DNA of 64,000 bases from Chloracidobacterium sp. (GCA_016720705.1 JADKKB010000005.1:663501-727500); one strand, 5' to 3'. Positions 43,620-53,251 are shown, counted from the stretch's first letter. Numbers and translations are program-made. Notes: generated by a model not told the origin, from the sequence alone.

Positions 43620-45023
43620 ATGGCAACAATAACTTTCTACGGGGGAGTCGGAACTGTAACTGGGTCGAAGTACTTGATAGAGCACAACGGCAAGCGTGTT
43701 CTCGTCGATTGTGGCCTCTTTCAGGGCTTAAAAGAGCTGAGAGAACGCAACTGGCAAGATCCGCCGTTTATGCCCTCTGAGATCGACGCCGTGATCATCA
43801 CGCACGCTCATATAGACCACACCGGCTTTCTACCACGGGTCGTGAAGCTCGGATTTAACGGTCCCGTATTTACATCTCGGGCGACCGGCGATCTTTTGCG
43901 AATACTCTTACCGGATTCAGCCAGACTCCAGGAAGAGGAAGCTGATTACCGTAACCGACACGACCTTACGTCCCACGCGCCTGCGTTGCCGCTTTATGAC
44001 GAAATGGACGCAAGGGCAACGCTGGGGCTTCTAAAACCGGTTTCGAATGATGGCGTCGCAATAAATATCTGCGAAGGTATAAAAGCGAGCTTTATGGTCG
44101 CGGGCCATATAATGGGTGCGAGCCTTGTGCTTGTCGAACTTGAAAATGCGCGGCCTGATGGATCTTCGGTACGATTCTTGTTTTCGGGTGATCTTGGCCA
44201 TTATGATCAGCCTATCGTCAAGGATCCGGCGACGCCCCCAGATTGCGACTATTTAATGTGCGAATCGACCTACGGCAACCGTTTGCACGGAGATGTCGAC
44301 CCTGAAACGCAAATGGCCAGGATCATCAACGAGGCGTCCCATCGACGAGGGACGGTTCTAATCCCCGCATTTGCGGTCGGACGCACCCAGGAAGTTCTAT
44401 ATATGATCCGCGAACTTGAGGAGAAAAAGCGGATTCCGATACTTCCGGTGATCGTTGATTCGCCAATGGCGTCACAGGCAACTCAGGTCTATAACCGCTG
44501 GAATGAAGAGCACGATGAGGAGTACGCCTCGATTCTCGCCTCGCGCAAGCACCCGCTGAGAACTGCGTCGATGATGACTACGTCATCCAGAGACGAGTCA
44601 AAACGTCTGAACAATATGCGTGGTGCCAAGATAATTATCTCGGCGTCCGGAATGATGACCGGCGGGCGCGTACTGCATCACGCTATGCGTTTATTGCCGG
44701 ATGAGAACGCTACCGTAGTATTTGTTGGATACCAGGCGGCAGGAACGACCGGACGGCGAATACTTGAGGGCGAACGCGAAGTTAAAATAATGAAGCATTG
44801 GATACCGGTCAATTGCCAGATCGAAACGATCGATGGCTTTTCGGCACACGCAGATTGGCAGGCAGTGCTTCGCTGGCTTAGCGGATTAAAAAATGCACCG
44901 AAGACAGTTTTTACCACTCACGGTGAGCCTGATGCTGCACAGGCGATGGCTGAGCATATTCGCGAACGATTTGGGTGGCACGTAGTAGTTCCGCAATACG
45001 AGGATACAGTCGAGCTAAAGTAA
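43620..45023 (+). CDS. Beta-CASP metallo-beta-lactamase-fold RNase
   Basis: 467 residues. The zinc motif HAHIDH (residues 62-67), the SGDLG Asp motif and the beta-CASP region (FAVGRTQEVLY, SASGMMTGGR, DGFSAHADW) match the Ysh1/CPSF73-like RNA-processing group. Bacterial members act as endo/exoribonucleases of mRNA in the cytoplasm; the substrate here is unknown. The length and the order of motifs are normal. The ATG directly follows a TTGATA context without a clear ribosome site. Confidence 0.9.
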   Translation: MATITFYGGVGTVTGSKYLIEHNGKRVLVDCGLFQGLKELRERNWQDPPFMPSEIDAVIITHAHIDHTGFLPRVVKLGFNGPVFTSRATGDLLRILLPDSARLQEEEADYRNRHDLTSHAPALPLYDEMDARATLGLLKPVSNDGVAINICEGIKASFMVAGHIMGASLVLVELENARPDGSSVRFLFSGDLGHYDQPIVKDPATPPDCDYLMCESTYGNRLHGDVDPETQMARIINEASHRRGTVLIPAFAVGRTQEVLYMIRELEEKKRIPILPVIVDSPMASQATQVYNRWNEEHDEEYASILASRKHPLRTASMMTTSSRDESKRLNNMRGAKIIISASGMMTGGRVLHHAMRLLPDENATVVFVGYQAAGTTGRRILEGEREVKIMKHWIPVNCQIETIDGFSAHADWQAVLRWLSGLKNAPKTVFTTHGEPDAAQAMAEHIRERFGWHVVVPQYEDTVELK

Positions 45024-45076
45024 TCGGCCGAAATCGGGCAAAAAATAAATGGCCTGTCCGATGTCCTAGATCGAGG

Positions 45077-46342
45077 CTATTCGTATCGCAAACACTCGAT
45101 CGGATCGAGCCGCGAAGCTTTGCGTGCGGGTAGAACGCCAAATATCAGTCCGACACCGACAGACGTTCCGAGTCCGGCAATGATCGCCCATAGCGGCACT
45201 TGGGCCGGCATACTCGGGACCAGAAGCATTATCAGATTGCTTATACCAATAGCCGTTGCAACGCCGACCACCCCGCCGAAAAATGTAAGCGTCATTGCTT
45301 CGAGCAAAAACTGGAGGACGATCGCATTTTTGGTTGCGCCGATCGCTTTTCGGATTCCGATCTCCTTGGTTCGCTCGGTTACCGAAACGAGCATAATGTT
45401 CATCACACCGATGCCGCCCACCAATAGTCCGAGGCACGAAATTGCGATCGCGGCGATCCCCACGCCGCCGATGATACCGTCAAATTGGGCGATAAAGTTG
45501 TCGGCCGTCTTGATGTCAAAGTTGTTTGGCTCACCAAATTTGACCTCGCGTCGCTGTCTGAGTATCCCTTCGACTTCGGCGACCGCATCATTTAATTGGC
45601 CGGATTTGGCCTGAATGACGGGCCGGAGTTCTTCGCGTGACGGAGCCACTTTACGGGCGGTACGATACGGCATCATAACCTTTCGGTCCTCTTCGTTCTC
45701 ACCAAAAAAACCTGCCTTTCGTTTTTCAAGAACGCCGATGATCTCCCAGGTCGTTCCGTTCATTCGCACGACCTTTCCCACAACCTCGTTCTCCTTACCA
45801 GGAAATAGAGCCTCAACGGTATCAATGCCGACCACCAAGACGTTTCGCCGTTGGTAGTTGTCCGATTCGGTAATAAAACGTCCGTGTTTGACAATAATAT
45901 TGGTCATTTCGGCGTAATTGGGTTCGACGCCATCGGTGAGTGCCCATCGATAGTTCTTACCTTCGTAAACAAGGTTGTCATCGAAACCGCCGTCAAATGA
46001 ACCGATACTGGGAGCGACTAGCGAAACGTCTCTGATCGAGCTCGACTGAGTCTGAATAGCTCTTACATCTTCGTCGGTCAGCGGTTTTCGATTTCGTTCA
46101 TCGCGGCTTCGTGGGCCAAAGCCTGTCGAAAGGTGAAAGGCGTAAATATTGTTTGTGCCGTATTCCTCAACGATCGCAACTATGGAACTTCGTACGCCCG
46201 TAAGAATCGAAGCAACAACTATGGCAGTGATGACACCTACAACGATACCGAGGATCGTGAGAAACGATCGGAACTTGTGACTATAGATCGAGTCCAATGC
46301 CATTTTCATAACCTCGCGTGGCAATGATGTTGAAAGGCTCAT
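45077..46342 (-). CDS. MacB-type ABC transporter permease, B
   Basis: About 421 residues from the ATG at 46342. Longer open frames to 46579 run back over the previous gene and are shadows. One N-terminal membrane helix (FRSFLTILGIVVGVITAIVV), a large periplasmic domain and three C-terminal helices with the motif GGIGVMNIMLVSVTERTKEIG, as in MacB/FtsX permeases. Such mechanotransmission proteins move lipoproteins, peptides or signals with an ATPase and an adaptor, neither of which is here. It starts 30 bases after permease A. Confidence 0.9.
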   Translation of the reverse strand: MSLSTSLPREVMKMALDSIYSHKFRSFLTILGIVVGVITAIVVASILTGVRSSIVAIVEEYGTNNIYAFHLSTGFGPRSRDERNRKPLTDEDVRAIQTQSSSIRDVSLVAPSIGSFDGGFDDNLVYEGKNYRWALTDGVEPNYAEMTNIIVKHGRFITESDNYQRRNVLVVGIDTVEALFPGKENEVVGKVVRMNGTTWEIIGVLEKRKAGFFGENEEDRKVMMPYRTARKVAPSREELRPVIQAKSGQLNDAVAEVEGILRQRREVKFGEPNNFDIKTADNFIAQFDGIIGGVGIAAIAISCLGLLVGGIGVMNIMLVSVTERTKEIGIRKAIGATKNAIVLQFLLEAMTLTFFGGVVGVATAIGISNLIMLLVPSMPAQVPLWAIIAGLGTSVGVGLIFGVLPARKASRLDPIECLRYE

Positions 46343-46371
46343 AAGATTGTTGGTCGCGAAGTGCGCGTCGT

Positions 46372-47619
46372 CTAGTTTTTGGTCAATGCGACGATCGGAT
46401 CGAGTCGTGCGGCTTTCCATGCGGGATACAGACCCGCAATGACACCTATCAAACTCGAAACGGTAACGGACAAGAGCACATATAGGATCGTAATGGTCAT
46501 AGTTATGCCCGCAAACAGCGTGATTAGTTGCGTCACAAGCGTGGCGAGCAGCAGGCCGATGATACCGCCGACCACACACAGAACTGACGATTCGATAAGG
46601 AACTGAAGTAGTATCTGCTTTCGGGTCGCACCGAGAGCCTTTCGCAATCCGACCTCAAACGTACGTTCGGTGACGGACACGAGCATAATATTCATCACCA
46701 CGATGCCGCCGACGACCAAAATGATCATCGTGATCGGAACAACAACAGCGGCGATCGCATTGGTAAATTGATCGATCTGACCACCAAGTTCCTTAGTATT
46801 GACCAGGCCAAATGTGTCCGGGTCGCTGCCGGAAAGTCCGCGGCGATTTCTGAGCAAAAGCTTTACCTCATCGATCGCTGCGTCGAATGTTTCCGGCGTT
46901 CCGCCCTTTCCGTGTATCTGCAAACCGTTGTCTGTCGTGCCGAATATTTGGCGATGCAGTGTGATAGGGATGTAAATGGAGCGGTTAAACGAACTGCCGG
47001 GCAGTTCGCCACGTTTGTCCTCGAGGCCGACGATCGTGAGTGGCAGACCGTGCAGTTTGATCGTTTTCCCGATCGGAGACGAATTGGGAAAGTACTTTTG
47101 CCGCACGTCATCGGCGATCACACACACTTTCGCAGCGATCGATTCGTCGATCGCGGAGATGAACCTACCCTCGATGATCGATTTATCCTCGATCAAGTCA
47201 AAATTTGATGTGACGCCATTGATCGATACCGACGGCATTTCGACGCCGTTTTCGTTAAAATCGGCGTTACCTGACATCTGGGCTCCGACCTCGGAGCAGT
47301 TTCTGCAGTTTGCTTTAATGTATGTGTACTCATCCCAGGTCGGCTTTTTGTTACGGCGGTTGGCTCGTTCAAATTCCTCATCGGCCATTCGTCCCGAGAA
47401 TGCCATCCTAGCGATCATAAAGTGATTGCTGCCGAGAACTTTCGTTATCTGTGTCGAAACATATGAATTTAGTCCGCTGATCGATGCGCCTACAACGACG
47501 ACCGCCGCGACACCGATGATAATGCCGATCAGCGTCAGAAAGGCTCGAAGTTTGTGCTCGAGTATCGATCTGGAGGCGATCCAGAAAGCGTCGTAATAAA
47601 ATGAATAAAGGCGTTTCAT
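46372..47619 (-). CDS. MacB-type ABC transporter permease, A
   Basis: 415 residues with the same layout as permease B: N-terminal helix (LRAFLTLIGIIIGVAAVVVVG), periplasmic MacB_PCD-type domain, and C-terminal helices with the motif VVMNIMLVSVTERTFEVG. The two permeases are homologous and tandem, so they probably form a heterodimer. Their ATPase and membrane-fusion partner must be elsewhere. The gene is divergent from sucD. Confidence 0.9.
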   Translation of the reverse strand: MKRLYSFYYDAFWIASRSILEHKLRAFLTLIGIIIGVAAVVVVGASISGLNSYVSTQITKVLGSNHFMIARMAFSGRMADEEFERANRRNKKPTWDEYTYIKANCRNCSEVGAQMSGNADFNENGVEMPSVSINGVTSNFDLIEDKSIIEGRFISAIDESIAAKVCVIADDVRQKYFPNSSPIGKTIKLHGLPLTIVGLEDKRGELPGSSFNRSIYIPITLHRQIFGTTDNGLQIHGKGGTPETFDAAIDEVKLLLRNRRGLSGSDPDTFGLVNTKELGGQIDQFTNAIAAVVVPITMIILVVGGIVVMNIMLVSVTERTFEVGLRKALGATRKQILLQFLIESSVLCVVGGIIGLLLATLVTQLITLFAGITMTITILYVLLSVTVSSLIGVIAGLYPAWKAARLDPIVALTKN

Positions 47620-47729
47620 CGCAATTTCTGAGCGAAAAGTCGCTGTTTTTGGACGTATCGTTGACTAGATGTCGTAGTGGATAACGCCTATCTTGAAATA
47701 TTTGTTCACGAAAACTTGAATTTCTTGGA

Positions 47730-47760
47730 TTGCCAAGCAAAACGGGCAACGTGCTATACT
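47730..47760 (+). promoter_or_regulatory. Possible sigma-70 promoter of sucD
   Basis: TTGCCA (47730-47735) and TATACT (47755-47760) with a 19-base spacer, 40 bases before the sucD start. The spacer is a little long. Confidence 0.45.
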
Positions 47761-47800
47761 TTGCCTTTGCTATATATCGTTACTTTTCAGGAGATTTGCA

Positions 47801-48685
47801 TTGAGTATCCTAGTTGATAAGAACACACGTCTGGTCGTCCAGGGCATCACCGGCAAGGAAGGCACGTTTCACACGTTGCAGATGGTCGAATACGGCACTA
47901 ATGTCGTCGCTGGCGTAACGCCGGGCAAGGGCGGAACTCTACACGAGGGAATTCCGGTTTTTAACACCGTTGCGGACGCCGTCAGAGAGACGGGGGCTAA
48001 CGCCTCGGTCATTTATGTGCCGCCGGCATTTGCCGCTGACGCAATAATGGAAGCCGCCGATGCGGGGATACCGCTTGTCGTCTGTATTACGGAAGGAATC
48101 CCGGTTGCGGATATGGTCAAGGCCAAAGAGTATCTTGCCAGCCGCAACACACGAGTCATCGGGCCGAATTGTCCCGGCATCATATCGCCCGGCAAGTGCA
48201 AGATCGGTATTATGCCCGGACATATCCATAAGGAAGGCCGCATCGGCGTCGTTTCGCGTTCAGGTACGCTGACGTATGAGGCAGTCGGGCAATTGACCGC
48301 TCTCGGTCTCGGCCAGTCGACCGCTATCGGTATCGGCGGCGATCCGATCATCGGGACGAATCACACAGACGCTCTGAGATTATTTCAGCAAGATCCTGAC
48401 ACGGACGCTATCGTGATGATCGGTGAGATCGGCGGCACCGCGGAGGAAGACGCGGCAGCATATGCGAAGGAACACGTGACCAAGCCGATCGTAGCCTTCA
48501 TCGCCGGCCAGACCGCACCTCCGGGACGCCGAATGGGCCACGCCGGTGCGATCATCTCCGGTGGCAAAGGCACCGCGGCCGAGAAGATGAAAGCATTGAC
48601 TGAAGCAGGCATTAAGGTAGTCCAGTCGCCGGCCGATATTGGAGCGGCGATAGTCGAGGTTCTGGCCCAGCGATCGGCTGCCTAA
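47801..48685 (+). CDS. sucD: Succinyl-CoA synthetase, alpha subunit
   Basis: 294 residues. The alpha subunit binds CoA and carries the phosphohistidine of the TCA-cycle enzyme that converts succinyl-CoA to succinate. Present are VVQGITGKEGTFHT, the CoA-site GCPG-type region PNCPGII, and the active-site His in GHAGAIISGGKGTA. The TTG start at 47801 has AGGAG upstream. The beta subunit gene sucC is not in the window, although sucC and sucD are usually adjacent. Confidence 0.95.
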   Translation: MSILVDKNTRLVVQGITGKEGTFHTLQMVEYGTNVVAGVTPGKGGTLHEGIPVFNTVADAVRETGANASVIYVPPAFAADAIMEAADAGIPLVVCITEGIPVADMVKAKEYLASRNTRVIGPNCPGIISPGKCKIGIMPGHIHKEGRIGVVSRSGTLTYEAVGQLTALGLGQSTAIGIGGDPIIGTNHTDALRLFQQDPDTDAIVMIGEIGGTAEEDAAAYAKEHVTKPIVAFIAGQTAPPGRRMGHAGAIISGGKGTAAEKMKALTEAGIKVVQSPADIGAAIVEVLAQRSAA

Positions 48686-48774
48686 AAACTATTTGCTCAC
48701 GAAATACGTGGAAAGGCACGAAACTCTGATTTCTTTTTAGGTGTTTTTTGTGTGTCGCCGGCGGTAGATCTTTG

Positions 48775-49161
48775 ATGAAGTTTTCGCACTCATTCAGCGT
48801 GGACGCGGCCGACATTGACGAACTCGGGCACGTTAACAACGTGGCTTATGTTCGGTGGGTGCAGGGCATCGCGGTCGCACACTGGCGAGACGCCACGTCT
48901 GCGGAAATACAGGAACAGTTTTTCTGGGTCGTTGTCCGTCACGAGATCGATTATAAGAAGGAGGCGTTGATCGGAGACGCCATAGTCGCCACGACTTGGG
49001 TCGGCGAGTGGACGGGAGAAACGTGTGAACGATTCACCGAGATCCGGCGGGGCAATGACTTGCTCGTGGCCGGTCGAACGGTATGGTGTATGTGTAGCCG
49101 AGAAACGTCACGGCCAACAAGGATCAGTAAAGATCTGATCAAACGATTTGAACAGCAATAA
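48775..49161 (+). CDS. Acyl-CoA thioesterase (4HBT hotdog family)
   Basis: About 128 residues from the ATG at 48775. The hotdog-fold signature DIDELGHVNNVAYVRW has the Asp/His/Asn of 4-hydroxybenzoyl-CoA thioesterase-like enzymes (YbgC/FadM type), which hydrolyse acyl-CoA or acyl-ACP. It lies 90 bases after sucD and just before ndk. Substrate chain length is not shown by the sequence. Confidence 0.85.
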   Translation: MKFSHSFSVDAADIDELGHVNNVAYVRWVQGIAVAHWRDATSAEIQEQFFWVVVRHEIDYKKEALIGDAIVATTWVGEWTGETCERFTEIRRGNDLLVAGRTVWCMCSRETSRPTRISKDLIKRFEQQ

Positions 49162-49186
49162 TTAATATAAAGGGAAATACTTTACA

Positions 49187-49603
49187 ATGAGCAATTTAAC
49201 ATTTGGGATCATCAAGCCCGATGCGGTGCGAGCAGGAAATCAGGGAAAGATCATTTCGCGTATATTGGGTGAGGGATTTAAGATCCGAGGGATGAAGCTT
49301 ATTCATCAAACGCGAAAGCAAGCTGACGGATTTTATGCCGTTCACGCTGGCAAGGGCTTTTTCGACGAACTCTGCGAATTTATGTCGAGCGGTCCGTGTG
49401 TGGTGCTTGCACTTGAAAAGGAAAATGCCGTTCCGGCGTGGAGAGAACTGATGGGAGCGACCAACCCGGCCGAAGCAGCACCGGACACGTTGCGAAAGGA
49501 TTTTGCAGCGTCGATCGGCGAAAACGCGGTTCACGGTTCTGATTCCGATGAAAATGCTGCGATCGAGATCGCGTATTTCTTCAGCAAACTTGAATTAGTT
49601 TAG
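49187..49603 (+). CDS. ndk: Nucleoside diphosphate kinase
   Basis: 138 residues. Uses ATP to make nucleoside triphosphates through a phosphohistidine in NAVHGSDSDENA. TFGIIKPDAVRAG at the start is diagnostic. AAAGGGAAA lies upstream. The gap in the central loop (FYAVHAGKGFFDELCEF) is normal for bacterial Ndk. Confidence 0.95.
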   Translation: MSNLTFGIIKPDAVRAGNQGKIISRILGEGFKIRGMKLIHQTRKQADGFYAVHAGKGFFDELCEFMSSGPCVVLALEKENAVPAWRELMGATNPAEAAPDTLRKDFAASIGENAVHGSDSDENAAIEIAYFFSKLELV

Positions 49604-49698
49604 TCGTTCAAGTATAAAAGTTGCAGAACTTTAGCACTTGAATTTTACTTGCCACGCAGCCCATCTGCCCATGCGGATGGCAGTAAGAGGACACAACT

Positions 49699-50745
49699 AT
49701 GAAAAAATGCCCGACCTGTTCGAAGACATTTGAGGATTCGATGCGGTTTTGTCAGTCAGACGGCACACCGCTGGTGGATGATGCTCCGGCATTTGATCCT
49801 TATGCGACCGTAGTTGCCCGTCCTGACGTTCCGGCGGTGGAACCACAAAGTGAGCGGATCGAAGTCGGCATCGCGCCTATCGCAGAACCGGAAGAGGTGT
49901 TGGACCTGCCGGCGGCGGATCCGTTAAAAACGATGTATGTTTCGGACGATGAGATGCGTGCGGCCCTAGGCAGCACGCACGATCCGGATGTTCCGGAAAT
50001 GGAGATTCCGCCGGTGCCGGCACCTCCTCAATTTTCTGAACCTGATATCGCGTCGCCAAAGTTTACGGATCTGCCGCCGATGGCGTCACCGTTTGCCGAT
50101 ACCGAGTCGTCCGTCGATACGGCGTTGCCGTTTGAAAACACTAATCCGCCGATCCCGTCGCCGTTCGAATCGGCTTCGGACGACGTAGATTTTTCCGAAC
50201 CGGCGACAATGATCCAGTCGGCACCGTTGCCGCCATTTCAGTCATCACCACCGCCATCACCTTTCGGGTCACCGGAGCCGCCATCGCCGTTTCAGGCAGC
50301 TGATCCGGTATTTACGCCCGAAACCCCGGTCTACCACGAGCCGGAACCGGCTGTGCCGGCGTACACTAGTCCGTTTGATCCCCCTACGACTCCTGCCGAA
50401 TGGACACCGCCGCCCGCGCCTGTTGCGGGTTGGCAGGATCAGGGGCTCGGTCAAAATACGCCCTTCCAGCCACCGGTTGCCGGGGGCGAGGGTGCTAATA
50501 AGACCTTGGCGATCGTATCGCTAGTTTGTGGAATACTTGGCATTTTGTGCTGTGGACTTTTGTCGGGAATACCGGCGATCATAACAGGCTATATGGCCAA
50601 GAATAATGTTGATAGCAATCCACAAGAATACGGCGGCCGTGGACTTGCGGTTGCGGGAATGGTGCTTGGCGGGATTTCGATCGTGTTGACTATCATCGTC
50701 ATTATTCTGCAGGTATTCCTTGGGGTGTTGGGTAACATAAGATAG
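49699..50745 (+). CDS. Zinc-ribbon, Pro-rich, DUF4190 membrane protein
   Basis: 348 residues in three parts: a short N-terminal zinc ribbon (CPTCSKTFEDSMRFCQ), a long Pro/Ser/Phe-rich region (about 30-255) with repeats such as SPFGSPEPPSPF, and a C-terminal DUF4190-type module with two membrane helices (IVSLVCGILGILCCGLLSGI and AGMVLGGISIVLTIIVIILQ). It should be a membrane-anchored cytoplasmic or periplasmic protein with a disordered arm. Function unknown. A GAGG lies upstream of the ATG. The next gene, nuoI, starts about 30 bases later. Confidence 0.85.
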   Translation: MKKCPTCSKTFEDSMRFCQSDGTPLVDDAPAFDPYATVVARPDVPAVEPQSERIEVGIAPIAEPEEVLDLPAADPLKTMYVSDDEMRAALGSTHDPDVPEMEIPPVPAPPQFSEPDIASPKFTDLPPMASPFADTESSVDTALPFENTNPPIPSPFESASDDVDFSEPATMIQSAPLPPFQSSPPPSPFGSPEPPSPFQAADPVFTPETPVYHEPEPAVPAYTSPFDPPTTPAEWTPPPAPVAGWQDQGLGQNTPFQPPVAGGEGANKTLAIVSLVCGILGILCCGLLSGIPAIITGYMAKNNVDSNPQEYGGRGLAVAGMVLGGISIVLTIIVIILQVFLGVLGNIR

Positions 50746-50774
50746 TTTGTGGTCCGGCCTTGGCCGGTAATTAT

Positions 50775-51296
50775 ATGTCATTAGTATCTGAAGTATTGAG
50801 GTCAACGGTTGCGATCGTTAAGGGGATGAAGCGGACAATTTCCGAGATACCGCGTGGAAAGTGGACAGTCCAGTACCCCGAAGAACCGATCACGGTGCAA
50901 CCGAGATATCGCGGACAGCATCTGCTGCACGTAGATGAGAACGGCAAGGAAAAGTGCGTCGCGTGCTATTTATGTGCGGCCGCGTGTCCTTCGGACTGTA
51001 TCTACATCGAGGCGATCGACGACCCTCGGCCCTACGCTGAACGCGTCGGACGCGATGAGCGTTACGCTAAGGTTTACAACATCGACTACGGTCGATGCAT
51101 CTTCTGTGGATTCTGCGTCGAAGCTTGTCCGAAAGATGCGATCACGCATGGCTATAATTTCGAATTGTCGGTATACAATCGTGCTGACCTTCTGAAAACA
51201 AAGGACGATCTGCTTATTACGAAGCAGAAACAGTCAAAGAATTACCGCGTCGCTCTCTCCAGCGAGGACGTTGATTCGGAATTCAAAGAGGTGTAG
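50775..51296 (+). CDS. nuoI: NADH-quinone oxidoreductase subunit I-like ferredoxin protein
   Basis: About 173 residues from the ATG at 50775. Two [4Fe-4S] motifs, CVACYLCAAACP and CIFCGFCVEACP, in a context typical of complex I subunit I (RYRGQHLLHVDENGKEKC, then VYNIDYGRCIF). This subunit links the NADH-side clusters to the quinone site. No other nuo gene is in the window, so it is isolated from its usual operon. An alternative is a stand-alone ferredoxin-like protein, but the flanking sequence matches NuoI closely. Confidence 0.88.
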   Translation: MSLVSEVLRSTVAIVKGMKRTISEIPRGKWTVQYPEEPITVQPRYRGQHLLHVDENGKEKCVACYLCAAACPSDCIYIEAIDDPRPYAERVGRDERYAKVYNIDYGRCIFCGFCVEACPKDAITHGYNFELSVYNRADLLKTKDDLLITKQKQSKNYRVALSSEDVDSEFKEV

Positions 51297-51343
51297 GGAA
51301 GTGCGTAGCTCGATCTGGAGATAGCGTAATTGAGGCCAATGCC

Positions 51344-51958
51344 GTGAACGCAGACGATACTCCTCCGACCCCCAAAGGGCGACATTACGAATTACGAGCA
51401 ATCGGGTTGCGAGAGTTTGCAGGGTTGAGGCGCGATGATGAACGCCTCGACCCTTTCGCTTTGGCACGATACGCAAAGTTGTTGGTTGCTCAATTTACCG
51501 ACGTCGAACCATTTCTGAGTGAAGATGCCAAGCTCCATCTAACCGGAACGGGAAAAGATAAATGGTCCGGAGGGGCAGCGTCCCAGACACTGCCGGACGG
51601 GCGAAAGCTCATTATACTGAACCCGACACACGGTAAAAATCGGCAGAATGCGACACTGATGGAAGAAGTGTGTCACGTATTTCTCGGGCATAAGCCCAGT
51701 CGGCTTGCGATAAAAAACATTAATAAGAATGGCGAAACGATCGCCCGCGACTATAATGAGGCGATCGAGGAAGAAGCTTATTCCACGGGAGCGGCGGCAC
51801 TAGCCCCATATTCTGCACTAAAACGAATGGTCTATGCTGGCCGCACGATCAACGAGATGGCTCGCCATTTCAATGTCAGCAGAGCTCTGATAGAGTATCG
51901 GATCAAGGTCTCAAGGCTCTGGGACGCATACAAGGACCACATTTTTCAAGGTAGTTAG
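51344..51958 (+). CDS. ImmA/IrrE-like protein with altered zinc motif and C-terminal HTH
   Basis: 204 residues with a GTG start. The central part resembles ImmA/IrrE (M78) peptidases, which cleave repressors under stress, but the expected HExxH reads MEEVCHVFLGH: the first His is replaced by Glu, and a later His (GH) remains. A subfamily with this MEEV.H form may exist; I cannot confirm activity. The C-terminal part (RTINEMARHFNVSRALIEYR) looks like a helix-turn-helix, placed after the peptidase domain rather than before it as usual. The next gene, a GAF-SpoIIE phosphatase, starts 3 bases later, so the two are co-translated. Confidence 0.7.
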   Translation: MNADDTPPTPKGRHYELRAIGLREFAGLRRDDERLDPFALARYAKLLVAQFTDVEPFLSEDAKLHLTGTGKDKWSGGAASQTLPDGRKLIILNPTHGKNRQNATLMEEVCHVFLGHKPSRLAIKNINKNGETIARDYNEAIEEEAYSTGAAALAPYSALKRMVYAGRTINEMARHFNVSRALIEYRIKVSRLWDAYKDHIFQGS

Positions 51959-51961
51959 AAA

Positions 51962-53251
51962 ATGAGCGACAAACCGTTCCAAGATCCTGCTGTAAGCAGC
52001 AACCTTTCGACTGTCGAAAAGCTGCGGCTGTTGCTCGACATCACCAAGACGATCAGCCGTTCGCTTGACCTCGACGAGGTCCTCAATCTCGTTATGGATA
52101 CGCTGGGCTCATTGATCCCATATGATGCCGCCGGTATTTACTTGATCGAGTTTTCGGAGGATGAAAAAGATCCGTATGTTTTCAAGTCGAAAGCAATTCG
52201 TGGATATCAGATCAGTTTTAATCTGATCGAGCCGCGGCTCAAAATGGGCGAAGGGTTTCTCGGTACTGTCGCACAGTCAGGAAAATCGATCATATCGCAC
52301 GACGTGAGCCAGGATCCAAGGTACTTTCCAGCACGTGAATTGACTCGCTCTGAGATGCTTGCACCGATCATATCTAACGACCGCGTAATAGGCGTTTTTG
52401 ACCTGGAAAGCGATAAGCTGGATGCGTACGATGATGACGATCTCGCTTTGCTCCATTTGCTCACGTCCCAGGTCGCGATCATTATCGAAAAGGTTAGGCT
52501 TCTAGAGCAGGTAGTAGAGAAAAAGCGCATTGAGGCCCAGTTGGAGATCGCTCGCCAAGTTCAACTCGAACTATTGCCGGAGGCCGATCCCGCGATCGAT
52601 AATTTTGACATCAGCGCATATGTGTTTCCTACCGAGGAGGTTTCCGGCGACTATTATGATTGGGTCAAGGTATTTGACGACCAGATCGGGATCGTCGTCG
52701 CCGATGCGGTCGGAAAGGGCATTCCGGCGGCGCTTCTGATGTCGTTTCTGCGAGCTTCTCTGCGGTCGTGTGTTCAGATCGGGTATGCCCCACATATTGC
52801 TTTCTCAAAGGTCAGCAACCTGCTGCGAGGGTCTATAAAAGACAATCAATTCATTACCGCAATTTACGGTATGCTCGATTCGACAAATCGGACATTCGTC
52901 TTTTCAAACGCCGGCCACAATCCGCCGCTTTTGATCAAACCGGATGGGGAGTATAGATTTGTCGAATACGGCGACCTGCCATTGGGTATGTTCGAGGATC
53001 TACACTTTCATCAACATTTTATTCGCTTCGAGGAAAATCAGGTGCTTGTCATATACACAGACGGTATTACAGAGGCGGCCAATCCCAATGGCGAAGAATA
53101 TGGCCAGGACCGGTTTGCAAAACGCGTGCTCGATGGGATCCACCTACCCGCAAAAAAAATGATCGACCACGTCAGAAAGGGCGTTGCCGACTTTACCGAG
53201 CGAAAGTTTCTAGATGATGACGGTACGCTTTTTATCGTTAAAGCTCTCTAA
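51962..53251 (+). CDS. GAF-domain PP2C-like (SpoIIE/RsbU) phosphatase
   Basis: 429 residues: an N-terminal GAF sensor (about 20-185, YDAAGIYLIEF), a short coiled linker (VEKKRIEAQLEIARQVQ) and a SpoIIE-type PP2C domain (VSGDYYDWV, VADAVGKGIPAALLMS, SNAGHNPP, IYTDGITEA) with the metal-binding Asp residues present. Such proteins dephosphorylate anti-sigma-factor antagonists in stress pathways. No anti-sigma or STAS gene is adjacent. It is co-translated with the ImmA/IrrE-like gene, which hints at a shared stress response. Confidence 0.9.
   Translation: MSDKPFQDPAVSSNLSTVEKLRLLLDITKTISRSLDLDEVLNLVMDTLGSLIPYDAAGIYLIEFSEDEKDPYVFKSKAIRGYQISFNLIEPRLKMGEGFLGTVAQSGKSIISHDVSQDPRYFPARELTRSEMLAPIISNDRVIGVFDLESDKLDAYDDDDLALLHLLTSQVAIIIEKVRLLEQVVEKKRIEAQLEIARQVQLELLPEADPAIDNFDISAYVFPTEEVSGDYYDWVKVFDDQIGIVVADAVGKGIPAALLMSFLRASLRSCVQIGYAPHIAFSKVSNLLRGSIKDNQFITAIYGMLDSTNRTFVFSNAGHNPPLLIKPDGEYRFVEYGDLPLGMFEDLHFHQHFIRFEENQVLVIYTDGITEAANPNGEEYGQDRFAKRVLDGIHLPAKKMIDHVRKGVADFTERKFLDDDGTLFIVKAL

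Noticed and set aside
46343..46579. A longer N terminus of the second MacB-type permease
   Set aside because: It would overlap the first permease gene and lacks the normal start; the ATG at 46342 gives the usual N-terminal helix.
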